37,710 bases of DNA from a virus, in the IMG/VR virus record IMGVR_UViG_3300010233_000101, positions 1 to 37,710 of that record; one strand, written 5' to 3'. A model generated the notes under the pieces. That model was not told where the DNA came from. It saw only the letters and a list, made by a program, of their open reading frames with translations, and made no database searches. Numbering within the stretch: the stretch's first letter is position 1; every line of letters starts with the position of its first letter. Both the position numbers and the translations under genes were made by a program. Positions 29,344 through 37,681 of the stretch are shown in pieces.

Positions 29344-29771
29344 GCGTGGCAACGTACGACCCGAAGCAAATAATTATTTCAATCGGTGGAATTCCTGTAA
29401 GCGGTTTTACAGATGGCACTTTTCTTCAGATCGACCGCAATGAGCCGACGTGGAATACAGTCGTAGGGGCAGACGGTTTAGTGACTCGTGGGAAGACCAA
29501 TAACTTTTCAGGCACACTTACCCTCACGCTCAAGCAATCAAGCCCAAGCAACGACGTCCTAAGTGGTTTTATGGCCGTTGACGAAGCTACTAACCAGGGT
29601 GTATTTCCAGTGCTCGTGAAAGACCTTAGCGGGAACTCAATTTATTTTGCTGGCCAAGCTTGGATTACACAATACGCAAGCTCGACTTTTGATAAAAATA
29701 TCACAGATCGTCAGTGGGTACTTACTCTTGCAGAAGCTGATATTTTTGTTGGTTCAAATAGCAACTCTTAA
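29340..29771 (+). CDS. Tail tube protein (DUF3277)
   Basis: The 143-aa protein fits DUF3277: TYDPKQIIISIGGIPVSGF, GTFLQIDRNEPTWNTVVGADG, GTLTLTLKQSSPSNDVLSGF and FPVLVKDLSGNSIYFAGQAWI. It forms the inner tube of the contractile tail. It starts with GTG at 29340, 6 nt after GGAGG, overlapping the HNH stop by 4 nt; an in-frame GTG six nt later is possible. In relatives this gene follows the sheath directly. Confidence 0.9.
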   Translation: MSVATYDPKQIIISIGGIPVSGFTDGTFLQIDRNEPTWNTVVGADGLVTRGKTNNFSGTLTLTLKQSSPSNDVLSGFMAVDEATNQGVFPVLVKDLSGNSIYFAGQAWITQYASSTFDKNITDRQWVLTLAEADIFVGSNSNS

Positions 29772-29773
29772 TG

Positions 29774-29802
29774 CAATTTTTGCATATTTTCTGCAAAAAT
29801 TG
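29774..29802 (+). other. 11-bp perfect AT-rich hairpin after the tube gene
   Basis: CAATTTTTGCA (29774-29784) pairs perfectly with TGCAAAAATTG (29792-29802) across a 7-nt loop. No U-run follows, so it is not a standard terminator. It sits between the very abundant tube product and the chaperone and could lower or stabilise expression of the flanking message. Confidence 0.6.
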
Positions 29803-29831
29803 ATTAAATAAACGAAAAAAACGGGGAAATC

Positions 29832-30242
29832 ATGATCGAAACAATAGAAAAAATAATCGACGGCGATACGTACATGGTAACTCAGTTGCCAGCACGTAGA
29901 GCTCTCAGGATGAAAGCAAAATTACTTAAAGTTTTTGGGTCACTATTCTTAGGTTCTGGCGAAAATTCCCTGAAATCCATGTGTATGTCTTTGGATGAAA
30001 ACCAATTCGAATCCCTTTGTATGGAACTGATTCAAGGTGTTCGTAAGAATGGCGTCGAGCTCGTTCCAGCAACTTTCGATCTTGAATTTGCGGGTGATAT
30101 GGGTGGGCTTTACAAGCTAATTATTTTTATCTTAGAGACAAACTACTCAAATTTTTTTTCCCTGTTCAATATTGGTCTTCCATCATTCGAGGAGGAACAA
30201 ACCAACGATCATGTCACGAAGAAAAGCTTCACGAGGACATAA
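29832..30242 (+). CDS. Tail assembly chaperone (G-type, zero frame)
   Basis: This 136-aa protein (MIETIEKIIDGDTYMVTQL, PARRALRMKAKLLKVFG, DMGGLYKLIIFILETNYSNFF) has the place and pattern of a phage tail assembly chaperone between tube and tape measure. It ends in a short polar tail. A run of eight T (30152-30159) offers a slippery site T-TTT-TTT in frame, and the -1 frame is open from there to 30400, so a longer G-T fusion is expected. Confidence 0.75.
   Translation: MIETIEKIIDGDTYMVTQLPARRALRMKAKLLKVFGSLFLGSGENSLKSMCMSLDENQFESLCMELIQGVRKNGVELVPATFDLEFAGDMGGLYKLIIFILETNYSNFFSLFNIGLPSFEEEQTNDHVTKKSFTRT
30152..30158 (+). promoter_or_regulatory. Candidate -1 frameshift slippery site
   Basis: In the zero frame the codons read AAT TTT TTT TCC, giving the heptamer T TTT TTT, one of the efficient slippery sequences. 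A -1 shift here would join 109 residues of the first chaperone to 80 residues in the -1 frame, ending with the TGA at 30398-30400, a fusion of about 189 aa. Confidence 0.55.
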
Positions 30243-30271
30243 GAGACGAATTCTTAATCTGGAGGCTAGTC

Positions 30272-30400
30272 ATGGATAAAGTAGCAACTTTAGAAGAGTT
30301 AGAATGTTTTTGGAGTCTAGATGATGCTCAAAGAGCAAATGCTATTTTAGATATGCGCTCAGATCTTACAGAAGAAGCAAGAAGGAAGAATCCAACATGA
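30272..30400 (+). CDS. Second tail assembly chaperone (T-type), separately started or fused by frameshift
   Basis: The 42-aa frame MDKVATLEELECFWSLDDAQ... has GGAGG 7 nt upstream and overlaps the tape measure ATG by 4 nt. It lies in the -1 frame relative to the first chaperone, and the -1 frame is open upstream through HEDIRDEFLIWRLV. The sequence pattern (FLIWRLV, ATLEELE, WSLDDAQRANAILDMR) is typical of the T part of phage chaperones. Both frameshift fusion and independent start are possible. Confidence 0.7.
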   Translation: MDKVATLEELECFWSLDDAQRANAILDMRSDLTEEARRKNPT

Positions 30401-31479
30401 CGATTGCCCGTGAGCTAGTTACAAAGCTTGGATTCTCTTTTGATCGAACTAATCTCGATAAATTCGAAAATGCCATCGTTGGATTTAAGACAAAAGTTGC
30501 TGTAGGCGTTGGGATTATCGGTGTGGCATTTAAGAAAGTCATCGATTATGCCGATGAATTTTCCAACAAAATTCTAAATACAAAAGCAATCGCTAAATTT
30601 ACCGACACGTCAATACAAGATCTTGATGCGCTCCAAAGTGCATTTAACAAGTTAAATGTTCCCGATGATGTTTTTAACAGCTTTGCTAGCAAATTAGCTA
30701 TTGGGATTAAAGAGGCATCCAGAGGCGTCAACAACTCTTTTAGGCAGCTTGTAGACCAATCCAATGGTGCGGTAAGGCTTCGGATTAACAATGAAGTCGT
30801 CACCGTAAAGCAAGCCGTGGACGATATTTTCGAATATTTGAAAAATATCGAAAAAGAATCTGAAAAATTACGTATCACCCAGAACATTTTTGGCGTTGAT
30901 CTTGCCACAACTGATGCTATCGTACAGATTGCAAAACTGACTAAAGATGAATTTCAAAAGATTGTTGAGCAAGAAAAGCAGTCGCTAGAGTTGCTAAATT
31001 CTCAGGTCAAAGCTGCTCAAGAGTTCAAAAATCAGATCAATGAAATGAACACGGAGTGGAGCAAGTTCTCAGCAAAGATAGCTGAAACAGCCGTTCCAAT
31101 CATTACAGCAGCCCTTGCAGGAAATACCCTGATAACGGAAAAAGTTCAAGGCGAAGGCGTTGTTTCTACTCTGTCATTTTTGCGAGATGCTATCGAAAAT
31201 GTTTTCGCTGGACTGAATGGAGAGGATCATATCACTCGTGTAAAACGAGAAATTCAATCCGAAGATGAAGACTTCAGAAGAAGAGTCTCTGAATTCAATG
31301 GTCAAGGAGCAAATTCGAATGCTTCGATTACGAACAATAATAAATTCGAATTCAATGTGCCCCCTGGAACTACCGAGCAACAAGCTAACTTTTTGACAGA
31401 AACCGTAAAAACGACTATGAGTTCATTTTGGGATGAAAAAGTCCGTGAAGTGATTAACAATAATCCCCAGGTCGAATAA
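30397..31479 (+). CDS. Tape measure protein (short)
   Basis: This 360-aa protein follows the chaperones and precedes the baseplate genes, as tape measure proteins do. It is mainly helical (DKFENAIVGFKTKVAV, DLDALQSAFNKLNV) with one hydrophobic segment near residues 32-46 (KVAVGVGIIGVAFKKV). The short length implies a short tail by the usual rule of roughly 1.5 angstrom per residue. The C-terminal part is polar and Asn-rich. It overlaps both neighbours. Confidence 0.8.
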   Translation: MTIARELVTKLGFSFDRTNLDKFENAIVGFKTKVAVGVGIIGVAFKKVIDYADEFSNKILNTKAIAKFTDTSIQDLDALQSAFNKLNVPDDVFNSFASKLAIGIKEASRGVNNSFRQLVDQSNGAVRLRINNEVVTVKQAVDDIFEYLKNIEKESEKLRITQNIFGVDLATTDAIVQIAKLTKDEFQKIVEQEKQSLELLNSQVKAAQEFKNQINEMNTEWSKFSAKIAETAVPIITAALAGNTLITEKVQGEGVVSTLSFLRDAIENVFAGLNGEDHITRVKREIQSEDEDFRRRVSEFNGQGANSNASITNNNKFEFNVPPGTTEQQANFLTETVKTTMSSFWDEKVREVINNNPQVE

Positions 31480-32144
31480 TGGTGCTCAGTCTAATATTTG
31501 GTAAAAAATATGCGCAAAGTCAAATCAATCAAATCAAAACTGGAATCGCTCTCATTACGTTTGATACAATGGTCTCTGAGGAACACAAATTTTCATCGCG
31601 CGTTACATACTATCCTGTGGAGTCCGGAACCATTGTCAGCGATCACATTATTAATCAGCCAGACGTAGTGATACTTTCAGGGCTAGTAAGCGATACACCG
31701 CTAAATATTTTCGCTACTTTTAGCCGTTCAGTTGCCGCGTTTAATGCTCTAATACAATTGCACGAACGAAGGCAGATCGTGGATATTGTGACAGGGATAA
31801 AAGTATATAAAAACATGGCAATTACGTCTATAGATGTACCTAGAACGATAAAGACGGGCCAGACTTTAACTTTTAATATTCAGTTGCAAAGGATTGTGTT
31901 CGACAATACAATTCAAGTTTTCAAAGATCAAACGAATGTATTCTCAGGAATTCAAGATGTGACTCCAAGAGATATCGTAGCGGAAAATACCAATATTCCT
32001 ATTCTGCAAAATGATCCACAATTTAGTTTGAAGGATCAGGCCACCACTGCAACGAATGTAGGTGTACAAAGTCTTGCTACAATACCAAATTCTATTAGAC
32101 CAAATGTCCTAGCAAATTTACGTTCGATTGCAGGAGTCGTATAA
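31479..32144 (+). CDS. Distal tail (Dit)-like baseplate protein
   Basis: The 221-aa protein has the pattern of Dit-like N-terminal domains in this phage group: ALITFDTMVSEEHKFSSRV, VESGTIVSDHIINQPDVV, GLVSDTPLN and an extended polar C-terminus. Dit forms the ring at the end of the tail tube. It overlaps the tape measure by one nt (TAATG). Confidence 0.75.
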   Translation: MVLSLIFGKKYAQSQINQIKTGIALITFDTMVSEEHKFSSRVTYYPVESGTIVSDHIINQPDVVILSGLVSDTPLNIFATFSRSVAAFNALIQLHERRQIVDIVTGIKVYKNMAITSIDVPRTIKTGQTLTFNIQLQRIVFDNTIQVFKDQTNVFSGIQDVTPRDIVAENTNIPILQNDPQFSLKDQATTATNVGVQSLATIPNSIRPNVLANLRSIAGVV

Positions 32145-32479
32145 TGCAGATCATACCTTTTAAGGACCCAGCAGCATTCCAAGAACAGATCACCTTGTCA
32201 GAAGATCTGTTTGTGCTAGCTTTTCGTTGGAACGCAATGAATGGGTATTGGGTGATGAATTTGTATGGACGTGACAGCATACCTATTCTTTTGGGCGTTA
32301 AAGTTGTAACCAATTTCAATCTAACAGCACAATTCGCTGCTATTACAGGTATGCCCTCGGGAGATATCTTGTGTCAAAATATTCTAGGTTTATGGGATAC
32401 AATTCAACGATTTGACATGGGTCAAACAACTGAATTGATTTATTATGAGCCTAACGAATTGACGCAGGATGTGTTATGA
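32144..32479 (+). CDS. Baseplate plug protein (Pam3 gp18-like)
   Basis: The 111-aa protein has FVLAFRWNAMNGYWVMNLY, DSIPILLGVKVVTNFNL and a polar end, matching the small plug protein family known from the cyanophage Pam3 baseplate, which closes the tail tube. AGGAG lies before the ATG. It overlaps both neighbours and is part of the baseplate operon. Confidence 0.7.
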   Translation: MQIIPFKDPAAFQEQITLSEDLFVLAFRWNAMNGYWVMNLYGRDSIPILLGVKVVTNFNLTAQFAAITGMPSGDILCQNILGLWDTIQRFDMGQTTELIYYEPNELTQDVL

Positions 32480-33369
32480 AATTTGACCGTGAAGCCATCC
32501 TGCAAGTTCGAATTCGAAACAAAGACTTCAACGGATATACTGACACAATCATTGTGAAGGGCTTGAGAATTTCGTTTACCATCATCAAGTCTACCTCCGC
32601 GACAACGAATTCGGCCGTCATAAAAGTTTGGAATCTAAGTCAAGACAATCGAAATCTTATAAAAGACTATGGCGATCAAGTCACTCTTTATGCTGGCTAC
32701 AAAGAGGATGGTGGTCCTCAAGTTCTATTTGTCGGTGATACTACGACTGTTATTCATACGTATGACGTGCCTGAAATTGTAACGACGCTAGAGTGTGGTG
32801 ACGGTGAAAAATATGTGAATCAGTTGCGAGTTGTTCTTTCCTTTGGGGCCAATGTGCAGGCTAGGACGATTATCAGCAGCATTGCTTCTCAAATGGGAGT
32901 TACTTTATTGCCTATTCCTTCAGGGTTTAATCTTGTGTATCGACAAGGCTTTAAGTACATAGGAATGGGAAAGGATGCTCTCAATATTGTGTGTGATAAG
33001 TTGGGATTAGAATATAGCATTCAAAACAATCAGCTGCAAATTATACCAGTCAATGGAACGATTCCAGAGTCGATCATTCAAGTGAATGAAGGAAATGGAA
33101 TGCAGGGGATACCTCAGAGATACACTTACAGGTCTTTGGAATCATATAGGTCTATCGATGTCCGCAACACTGGATACAAAGTGAATGTCGCTTTAAATCC
33201 CTCTATTTTGCCAGGATCTAAAATTGATCTTGCTTCAACAAGGCTTAATTTTCGCGGCCCCTACAAAGTTCTCACCGTAAGGCACGAAGGGGATACATAT
33301 GGTTTTGTTTGGTCATCAAGTCTGGAATGTATAGAATTACCTCAAAGTGCTACTGAAGGAGTTTCGTAA
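32476..33369 (+). CDS. Baseplate hub protein
   Basis: The 297-aa protein has beta-rich N-terminal sequence (ISFTIIKSTSATTNSAVIKVWNL, VTLYAGYKEDGGPQVLF), a middle part resembling the hub fold (NIVCDKLGLEYSIQNNQLQII) and C-terminal beta (RNTGYKVNVALNPSILPGSKI). This fits hub proteins of the gpP/gp44/gpD type, which carry the spike. It lies directly before the spike gene. Confidence 0.75.
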   Translation: MKFDREAILQVRIRNKDFNGYTDTIIVKGLRISFTIIKSTSATTNSAVIKVWNLSQDNRNLIKDYGDQVTLYAGYKEDGGPQVLFVGDTTTVIHTYDVPEIVTTLECGDGEKYVNQLRVVLSFGANVQARTIISSIASQMGVTLLPIPSGFNLVYRQGFKYIGMGKDALNIVCDKLGLEYSIQNNQLQIIPVNGTIPESIIQVNEGNGMQGIPQRYTYRSLESYRSIDVRNTGYKVNVALNPSILPGSKIDLASTRLNFRGPYKVLTVRHEGDTYGFVWSSSLECIELPQSATEGVS

Positions 33370-34055
33370 TGCCTAATCCAGTCACTCTAAATGATGCAAC
33401 GAAAGCCGTTGTGGATTATCGACTCAATAATTTACATACCGCTTTGCCTGCCGAGATTATTTCGTACGATTATAGGACTCAAAAAGCCTCTGTGCAGCCC
33501 TTACTGAATAAAGTGTGGAATAGTGCGCTCACTCCCAATGATCCAAATTCTCCGAATGCGTTAACTACTCCTATGCCGGTACTTGAAAACGTACCAGTGA
33601 TTTTTCCTCGAGCAGGGGGTGCTGGCTTGACTTTCCCCGTAGTACAGGGCGATACCTGCCTGCTCGTTTTTGTCGAAAGGAGTATGGATCTGTGGCTGAC
33701 AGTTGGGGGGCAAGTTAGTCCTGATGATAATCGTAAATTTGACCTTTCGGATGCTGTGGCTATTCCAGGTCTATTTCCTTTTACTGAGACATCAACAGCG
33801 ACGAATAATACAGATATGTTGTTGAGCTTTTCTGGATCGGAAATAAGGATTTTGCCGACAGGCGAAGTCGACATTAAAACCGCAAGCAAAGTGGCCATTG
33901 GAACCTCTACCGTCGAACTACTACAAAAAGTGATCGACCTCTGCACAAGTCTGGCAACCAATCTTGCAGTAGGCCCTGGACCATATCCAGGTGTTGTAAC
34001 AGATGCGGGAAATATTGCAATCGCTTTAACTACTATTAAAGGGACAATTACATGA
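33369..34055 (+). CDS. Membrane-puncturing spike protein (gp138-like)
   Basis: The 228-aa protein matches the gp138 family: LPAEIISYDYRTQKASVQPL, VPVIFPRAGGAGLTFPVVQGD, VFVERSMDLWL, RKFDLSDAVAIPGLFPF and a C-terminal beta-helix-like repeat (SGSEIRILPTGEVDIKTAS). It forms the needle tip that pierces the outer membrane, which suggests a Gram-negative host. GAAGGAG precedes the ATG. Confidence 0.85.
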   Translation: MPNPVTLNDATKAVVDYRLNNLHTALPAEIISYDYRTQKASVQPLLNKVWNSALTPNDPNSPNALTTPMPVLENVPVIFPRAGGAGLTFPVVQGDTCLLVFVERSMDLWLTVGGQVSPDDNRKFDLSDAVAIPGLFPFTETSTATNNTDMLLSFSGSEIRILPTGEVDIKTASKVAIGTSTVELLQKVIDLCTSLATNLAVGPGPYPGVVTDAGNIAIALTTIKGTIT

Positions 34056-34411
34056 TCGATATTGCATTGGATCCTAAAACTGGCGATTTAGCATTTGCAA
34101 ACTTTGATTTTTCTTTGGTTGGTGGTGTGGATCAAATTGCACAAAATCTTGCAATTCGTTTGCGATTCATGCAAGGAGAATGGTATCTAAATACGCTTGC
34201 AGGAATACCATACTATCAGTACTTTTTCATTAAAAATCCGAATCAAATTCAAGTAGACACATTCCTGAAGGATGAAATATCTAACACCCCAGGCATAATA
34301 GATATCACCTCGTTCTCAAGCAATTTTGATGGCGTTAACAGAAGATTTGGTGTAAATTTTGCGTGTATAAGCGTAGATGGCACATTAGAAATGGAGCAAA
34401 TTTTACCATGA
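34052..34411 (+). CDS. Baseplate wedge protein (gp25/W-like)
   Basis: The 119-aa protein has the fold pattern of gp25/gpW baseplate wedge proteins: DFSLVGGVDQIAQNLAIRL, FMQGEWYLNTLAGIPYYQ and VDTFLKDEISNTPGIIDI. It links hub and sheath in the baseplate. It overlaps the spike gene and the baseplate J gene in ATGA style. Confidence 0.85.
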   Translation: MIDIALDPKTGDLAFANFDFSLVGGVDQIAQNLAIRLRFMQGEWYLNTLAGIPYYQYFFIKNPNQIQVDTFLKDEISNTPGIIDITSFSSNFDGVNRRFGVNFACISVDGTLEMEQILP

Positions 34412-36402
34412 CATTTGGACTCACTCCTGAAGGATTTAACACGCCTCGACTTGCAGATATTAAGCAGTCATTAGAAGATGATTTTGTGGCTACATTTGGT
34501 GACGTTAATACTGATCCACAGTCAGTAACAGGTCAAATTATTGGAATATTCTCAAAGGTGTTTGCGGATCTATGGGAGAATGAAGAAGATATTTATTTCT
34601 CTCAATATCCAAATAGTGCTTCAGGATCATCCTTAGATAATGTTGTTCAACTAAATGGAATTACAAGACTACCTGCAACGCAAACTTCAGTAGTGGCTAC
34701 ATGCGATGGCCTTGAAGGAACATTCATCCCCGCTAATTCACTTGCAAGAGTTAGCTCGACAGGAGATACTTTTTTTGCTCTAACAGGCGGGACAATCACT
34801 CGTTCGAATGCTGATATCGTTAAAGTAGAAGTTGTAGCACTTGACACGCAATCCTACACGATTGTTTTGAATAATACCGCATTCACATACTCTTTGCCGG
34901 TAGTTACATTTTCAAACTCAGGTGATATTTTTTATGCAGGACAGACAATAAATGTCGTGCTAAATGGTGTGGCCCTTACTGCAATTCCATTTAATACCGA
35001 TAGCGATACAACGCTAGGAGACATTGCAGCAGCGATTCAATTATTTGATTCCTCAACATTATGCACATGCGCCCCTTCTACTCCTGATGTTTTAACTATC
35101 ACTCCTCTCACCGGAAAGAGCGTCAATGTCGTAATAAATGTGACTGGAAGTGGAACTCTACCGACAAATGTCGTTACCTTTCTCGCGCCTGGAAGCAACA
35201 ATATCCTGACAGCAGGATTGACGGCGATTATCAATGCAACTTCCACGACTTTACTAGCAGTTGATAATATGGATGCAAGCATCACAATCAATGCTAATGT
35301 CGCTTCAGTACCATTTTCATGCAATGTAGGATTCAATCTCTCGGTTACTTATCAAGCGTCTCCAATCACTTTTAATGCTCAAAATTATGGCCCTGTGCCT
35401 CTTCCGATTGGTACACTAACAACGATTGTAACGCCGATTGCTGGATGGAACTCAATCACAAATTTGGTCGCTGGAAATACAGGCACATTAGTCGAAACTG
35501 ATGCTGAACTAAGAATTCGTCGTCAAAATTCAATCAAACTTTTAGGTTCAGCAACCGTCGAAGCTATTACAGCGGGCTTGTTGCAAAAAGTACCAGGCGT
35601 TACCTCTGCAACTGTATTTGAAAATACTTCGTTGCAGCAAACTAATATTGTCATAACATTTCCTCTGGTTTTCTCAGCAAGCGATATCATCACTGTAACG
35701 TATGATCTTTCGTCGAATTTTATGGTCACTTGTCCTGGCTCACCAGATCAAGCGACATCGATGGGATTGCTAGTAGCAGCGTTTGAATCCCTTCCTGAAG
35801 TGGCCTCAGCATCATACGGGGGCTCTGGAAATAAATTACTTACCGTTGTGATGAATATCTCAAGTGTCCTTACAGTTGACGCCGTTGTGACAAGTGTGTC
35901 AGCGCAGTCAGCAGCAATTAACGGTGGAAGACCACCAAAATCATTTGAAGCAGTAGTAGAAGGAGGAACCGATGAAGCAGTCGCAGATCAGATCTGGCTC
36001 ACAAAGCCGGCTGGAATCGAAACTTTTGGTAATGTTAACAGCGGGAACGGGATACAGATCATTGACTCCCAGGGAAATACACAGACGATCTTCTTCAGCC
36101 GTCCAAGTGCAGTCACAATTTGGGTCTCGGCAGCGTTAACGCTTTACGCTTCTGAAACATTTCCAGCGAATGGCGTTCAAGAAGTAGCCTTGGCGATTTT
36201 AAATTATGGAAACACTCTAGGGGTAGGTGGAGATGTCTTACAGCAAAGAGTTGCAGCGCAGATATTTAACGTCCCTGGAATCGCTAGCGGAACGGTAACA
36301 ATTGGAATAACGCAGAATGCACTTTCATCTTCTGATATACCAATAAATGATAACGAAATTTCCACTTGGGATCTTTCTCGAATATTCGTTACGGTGGCAT
36401 GA
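34408..36402 (+). CDS. Baseplate J/gp6-like protein with inserted domain
   Basis: The 664-aa protein has the typical J start (PEGFNTPRLADIKQSLEDDF, GQIIGIFSKVFADLWENEE) and middle (ETDAELRIRRQNSIKLLGS, LLQKVPGVTSATVFEN). Residues about 145-345 contain beta-rich segments like the inserts in the sheath and two head proteins (INVVLNGVALTAIPF, DIAAAIQLF, NVVINVTGSGTLPTNVVTF), which explains the large size. The ATG at 34408 overlaps the previous stop; longer starts lie inside the previous gene. Confidence 0.85.
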   Translation: MTFGLTPEGFNTPRLADIKQSLEDDFVATFGDVNTDPQSVTGQIIGIFSKVFADLWENEEDIYFSQYPNSASGSSLDNVVQLNGITRLPATQTSVVATCDGLEGTFIPANSLARVSSTGDTFFALTGGTITRSNADIVKVEVVALDTQSYTIVLNNTAFTYSLPVVTFSNSGDIFYAGQTINVVLNGVALTAIPFNTDSDTTLGDIAAAIQLFDSSTLCTCAPSTPDVLTITPLTGKSVNVVINVTGSGTLPTNVVTFLAPGSNNILTAGLTAIINATSTTLLAVDNMDASITINANVASVPFSCNVGFNLSVTYQASPITFNAQNYGPVPLPIGTLTTIVTPIAGWNSITNLVAGNTGTLVETDAELRIRRQNSIKLLGSATVEAITAGLLQKVPGVTSATVFENTSLQQTNIVITFPLVFSASDIITVTYDLSSNFMVTCPGSPDQATSMGLLVAAFESLPEVASASYGGSGNKLLTVVMNISSVLTVDAVVTSVSAQSAAINGGRPPKSFEAVVEGGTDEAVADQIWLTKPAGIETFGNVNSGNGIQIIDSQGNTQTIFFSRPSAVTIWVSAALTLYASETFPANGVQEVALAILNYGNTLGVGGDVLQQRVAAQIFNVPGIASGTVTIGITQNALSSSDIPINDNEISTWDLSRIFVTVA

Positions 36403-37199
36403 TGGTTGATATCCCAAACTACTTTGAAAGAGCAATAGCACTCCTGGCTTCGCAATTTCAAATACGCAATCCAGATGGTTCGCCAACAAACTTGCAGAAA
36501 GTGGTTAAAGCTCTCTGCATGGAAGCGCAAGTTTTAAATGAGCAGCAACAGCTCTTGATTACGATGCGATATTTGAATACAGCCGAGGGGGTGCAGTTAG
36601 ATGGTTTGGGGCAAATATTAGGACTTCCACGCGTTCCTGGACAAACAGATCAATCATATCGTGAAGATTTACAATTCCAGATTTTTGTAAATCAGAGCAA
36701 TGGAACGCCTGAAGAAGTGATTTTCATTTTGAAGTATCTGACAGAGGCTTCAAAAGTATGGTATGACGAATTATATCCAGCAGCTTACGAGATGGCGACA
36801 AATGGTTTAGTTGGACTCGACGCAGTGCGATTTCCAGGCACCAATCCCAGCGATTTAGTTGATGCAATTCAGAATGTCAGCCCTGCCGGAGTATCATTTG
36901 CAGCCCTGATAGCAACATATAATGTCGACCCTTTTTCGTTTTCATCAGATCCGATAACAGAGCAATTTTTTGTTTCACCTGACCCAAATAATCCAACCGA
37001 TCTTCATCCCCTTCAAGTTGATCCAGGAAGCGGGCCAGTAAATTTTTATATACAAAGAGGTGAGACAGTAGATCCAAATTTTGGCGGTGGATTTGCCGAA
37101 GCCCTCGGGAACTATCCAGATTACACAATAGACCCAACGAATGCTGGAATCATGGTAGAAGCAATTCAAACTAACGGAAGTGTGCCACCGGCACCTTAA
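36399..37199 (+). CDS. Baseplate protein of the DUF2612/gpI group
   Basis: The 266-aa protein (MMVDIPNYFERAIALLASQF) has TAEGVQLDGLGQILGLPRV and QTDQSYREDLQFQIFVNQS, a pattern of DUF2612 proteins that link baseplate and fibres, like gpI in P2. The C-terminal part is Pro/Asn/Asp-rich. It starts in ATGA overlap with baseplate J. Confidence 0.8.
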   Translation: MMVDIPNYFERAIALLASQFQIRNPDGSPTNLQKVVKALCMEAQVLNEQQQLLITMRYLNTAEGVQLDGLGQILGLPRVPGQTDQSYREDLQFQIFVNQSNGTPEEVIFILKYLTEASKVWYDELYPAAYEMATNGLVGLDAVRFPGTNPSDLVDAIQNVSPAGVSFAALIATYNVDPFSFSSDPITEQFFVSPDPNNPTDLHPLQVDPGSGPVNFYIQRGETVDPNFGGGFAEALGNYPDYTIDPTNAGIMVEAIQTNGSVPPAP

Positions 37200-37208
37200 G
37201 GAGATTTT

Positions 37209-37673
37209 ATGGTAGAAAAACCAACTGTATTCCCTGTGTGGGCTGAACAAGATCAAGTTGACCCTGTTTCATTGCAAAATAATGTGCTCACACCGCCTCC
37301 AGAGAAGCAGCAATATGGATGGAGCCGACAGTTTCCTCCAAGGAATTGGTTTAATTGGCTTGCTAGATATACTAATAGATGGTTGCAATGGCTGAGTCAG
37401 CAAGAGAGCCAGTCGATTGTGACTGATGGAAACGGTGTGGGTCTATTCCCAACCGATGGAGCACTAGTCATATTGTATGCCGTCGATTCCGCTAATCCAA
37501 CACATTTCATTTTTGCTACAGGCTATAAGCAGGCTGCAACGAATGTTGCTCTGAATGTCATTGATAGCGATACACTGACTCTTGGATCTGCCACGACGAC
37601 TGGTAACCAACCCATATCAGGTGGAACGCCATCTGATATTATCGTGTACGGCCAAACTAAAATCATACCATAG
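37209..37673 (+). CDS. Tail fibre N-terminal or adaptor protein
   Basis: The 154-aa protein has the fibre adaptor pattern PPPEKQQYGWSRQFPPRNW, FNWLARYTNRWLQWLSQQE, followed by beta-rich sequence (GALVILYAVDSANPTHFIF). Such proteins attach fibres to the baseplate. AAGGAG precedes the ATG. The next gene begins nine nt after its stop. Confidence 0.7.
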   Translation: MVEKPTVFPVWAEQDQVDPVSLQNNVLTPPPEKQQYGWSRQFPPRNWFNWLARYTNRWLQWLSQQESQSIVTDGNGVGLFPTDGALVILYAVDSANPTHFIFATGYKQAATNVALNVIDSDTLTLGSATTTGNQPISGGTPSDIIVYGQTKIIP

Positions 37674-37681
37674 GGATTTTT

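Noticed and set aside
33479-33961. Leftward 160-aa frame inside the spike gene
   Set aside because: The rightward frame encodes a recognised gp138-like spike; the reverse frame has no start signal or family pattern.
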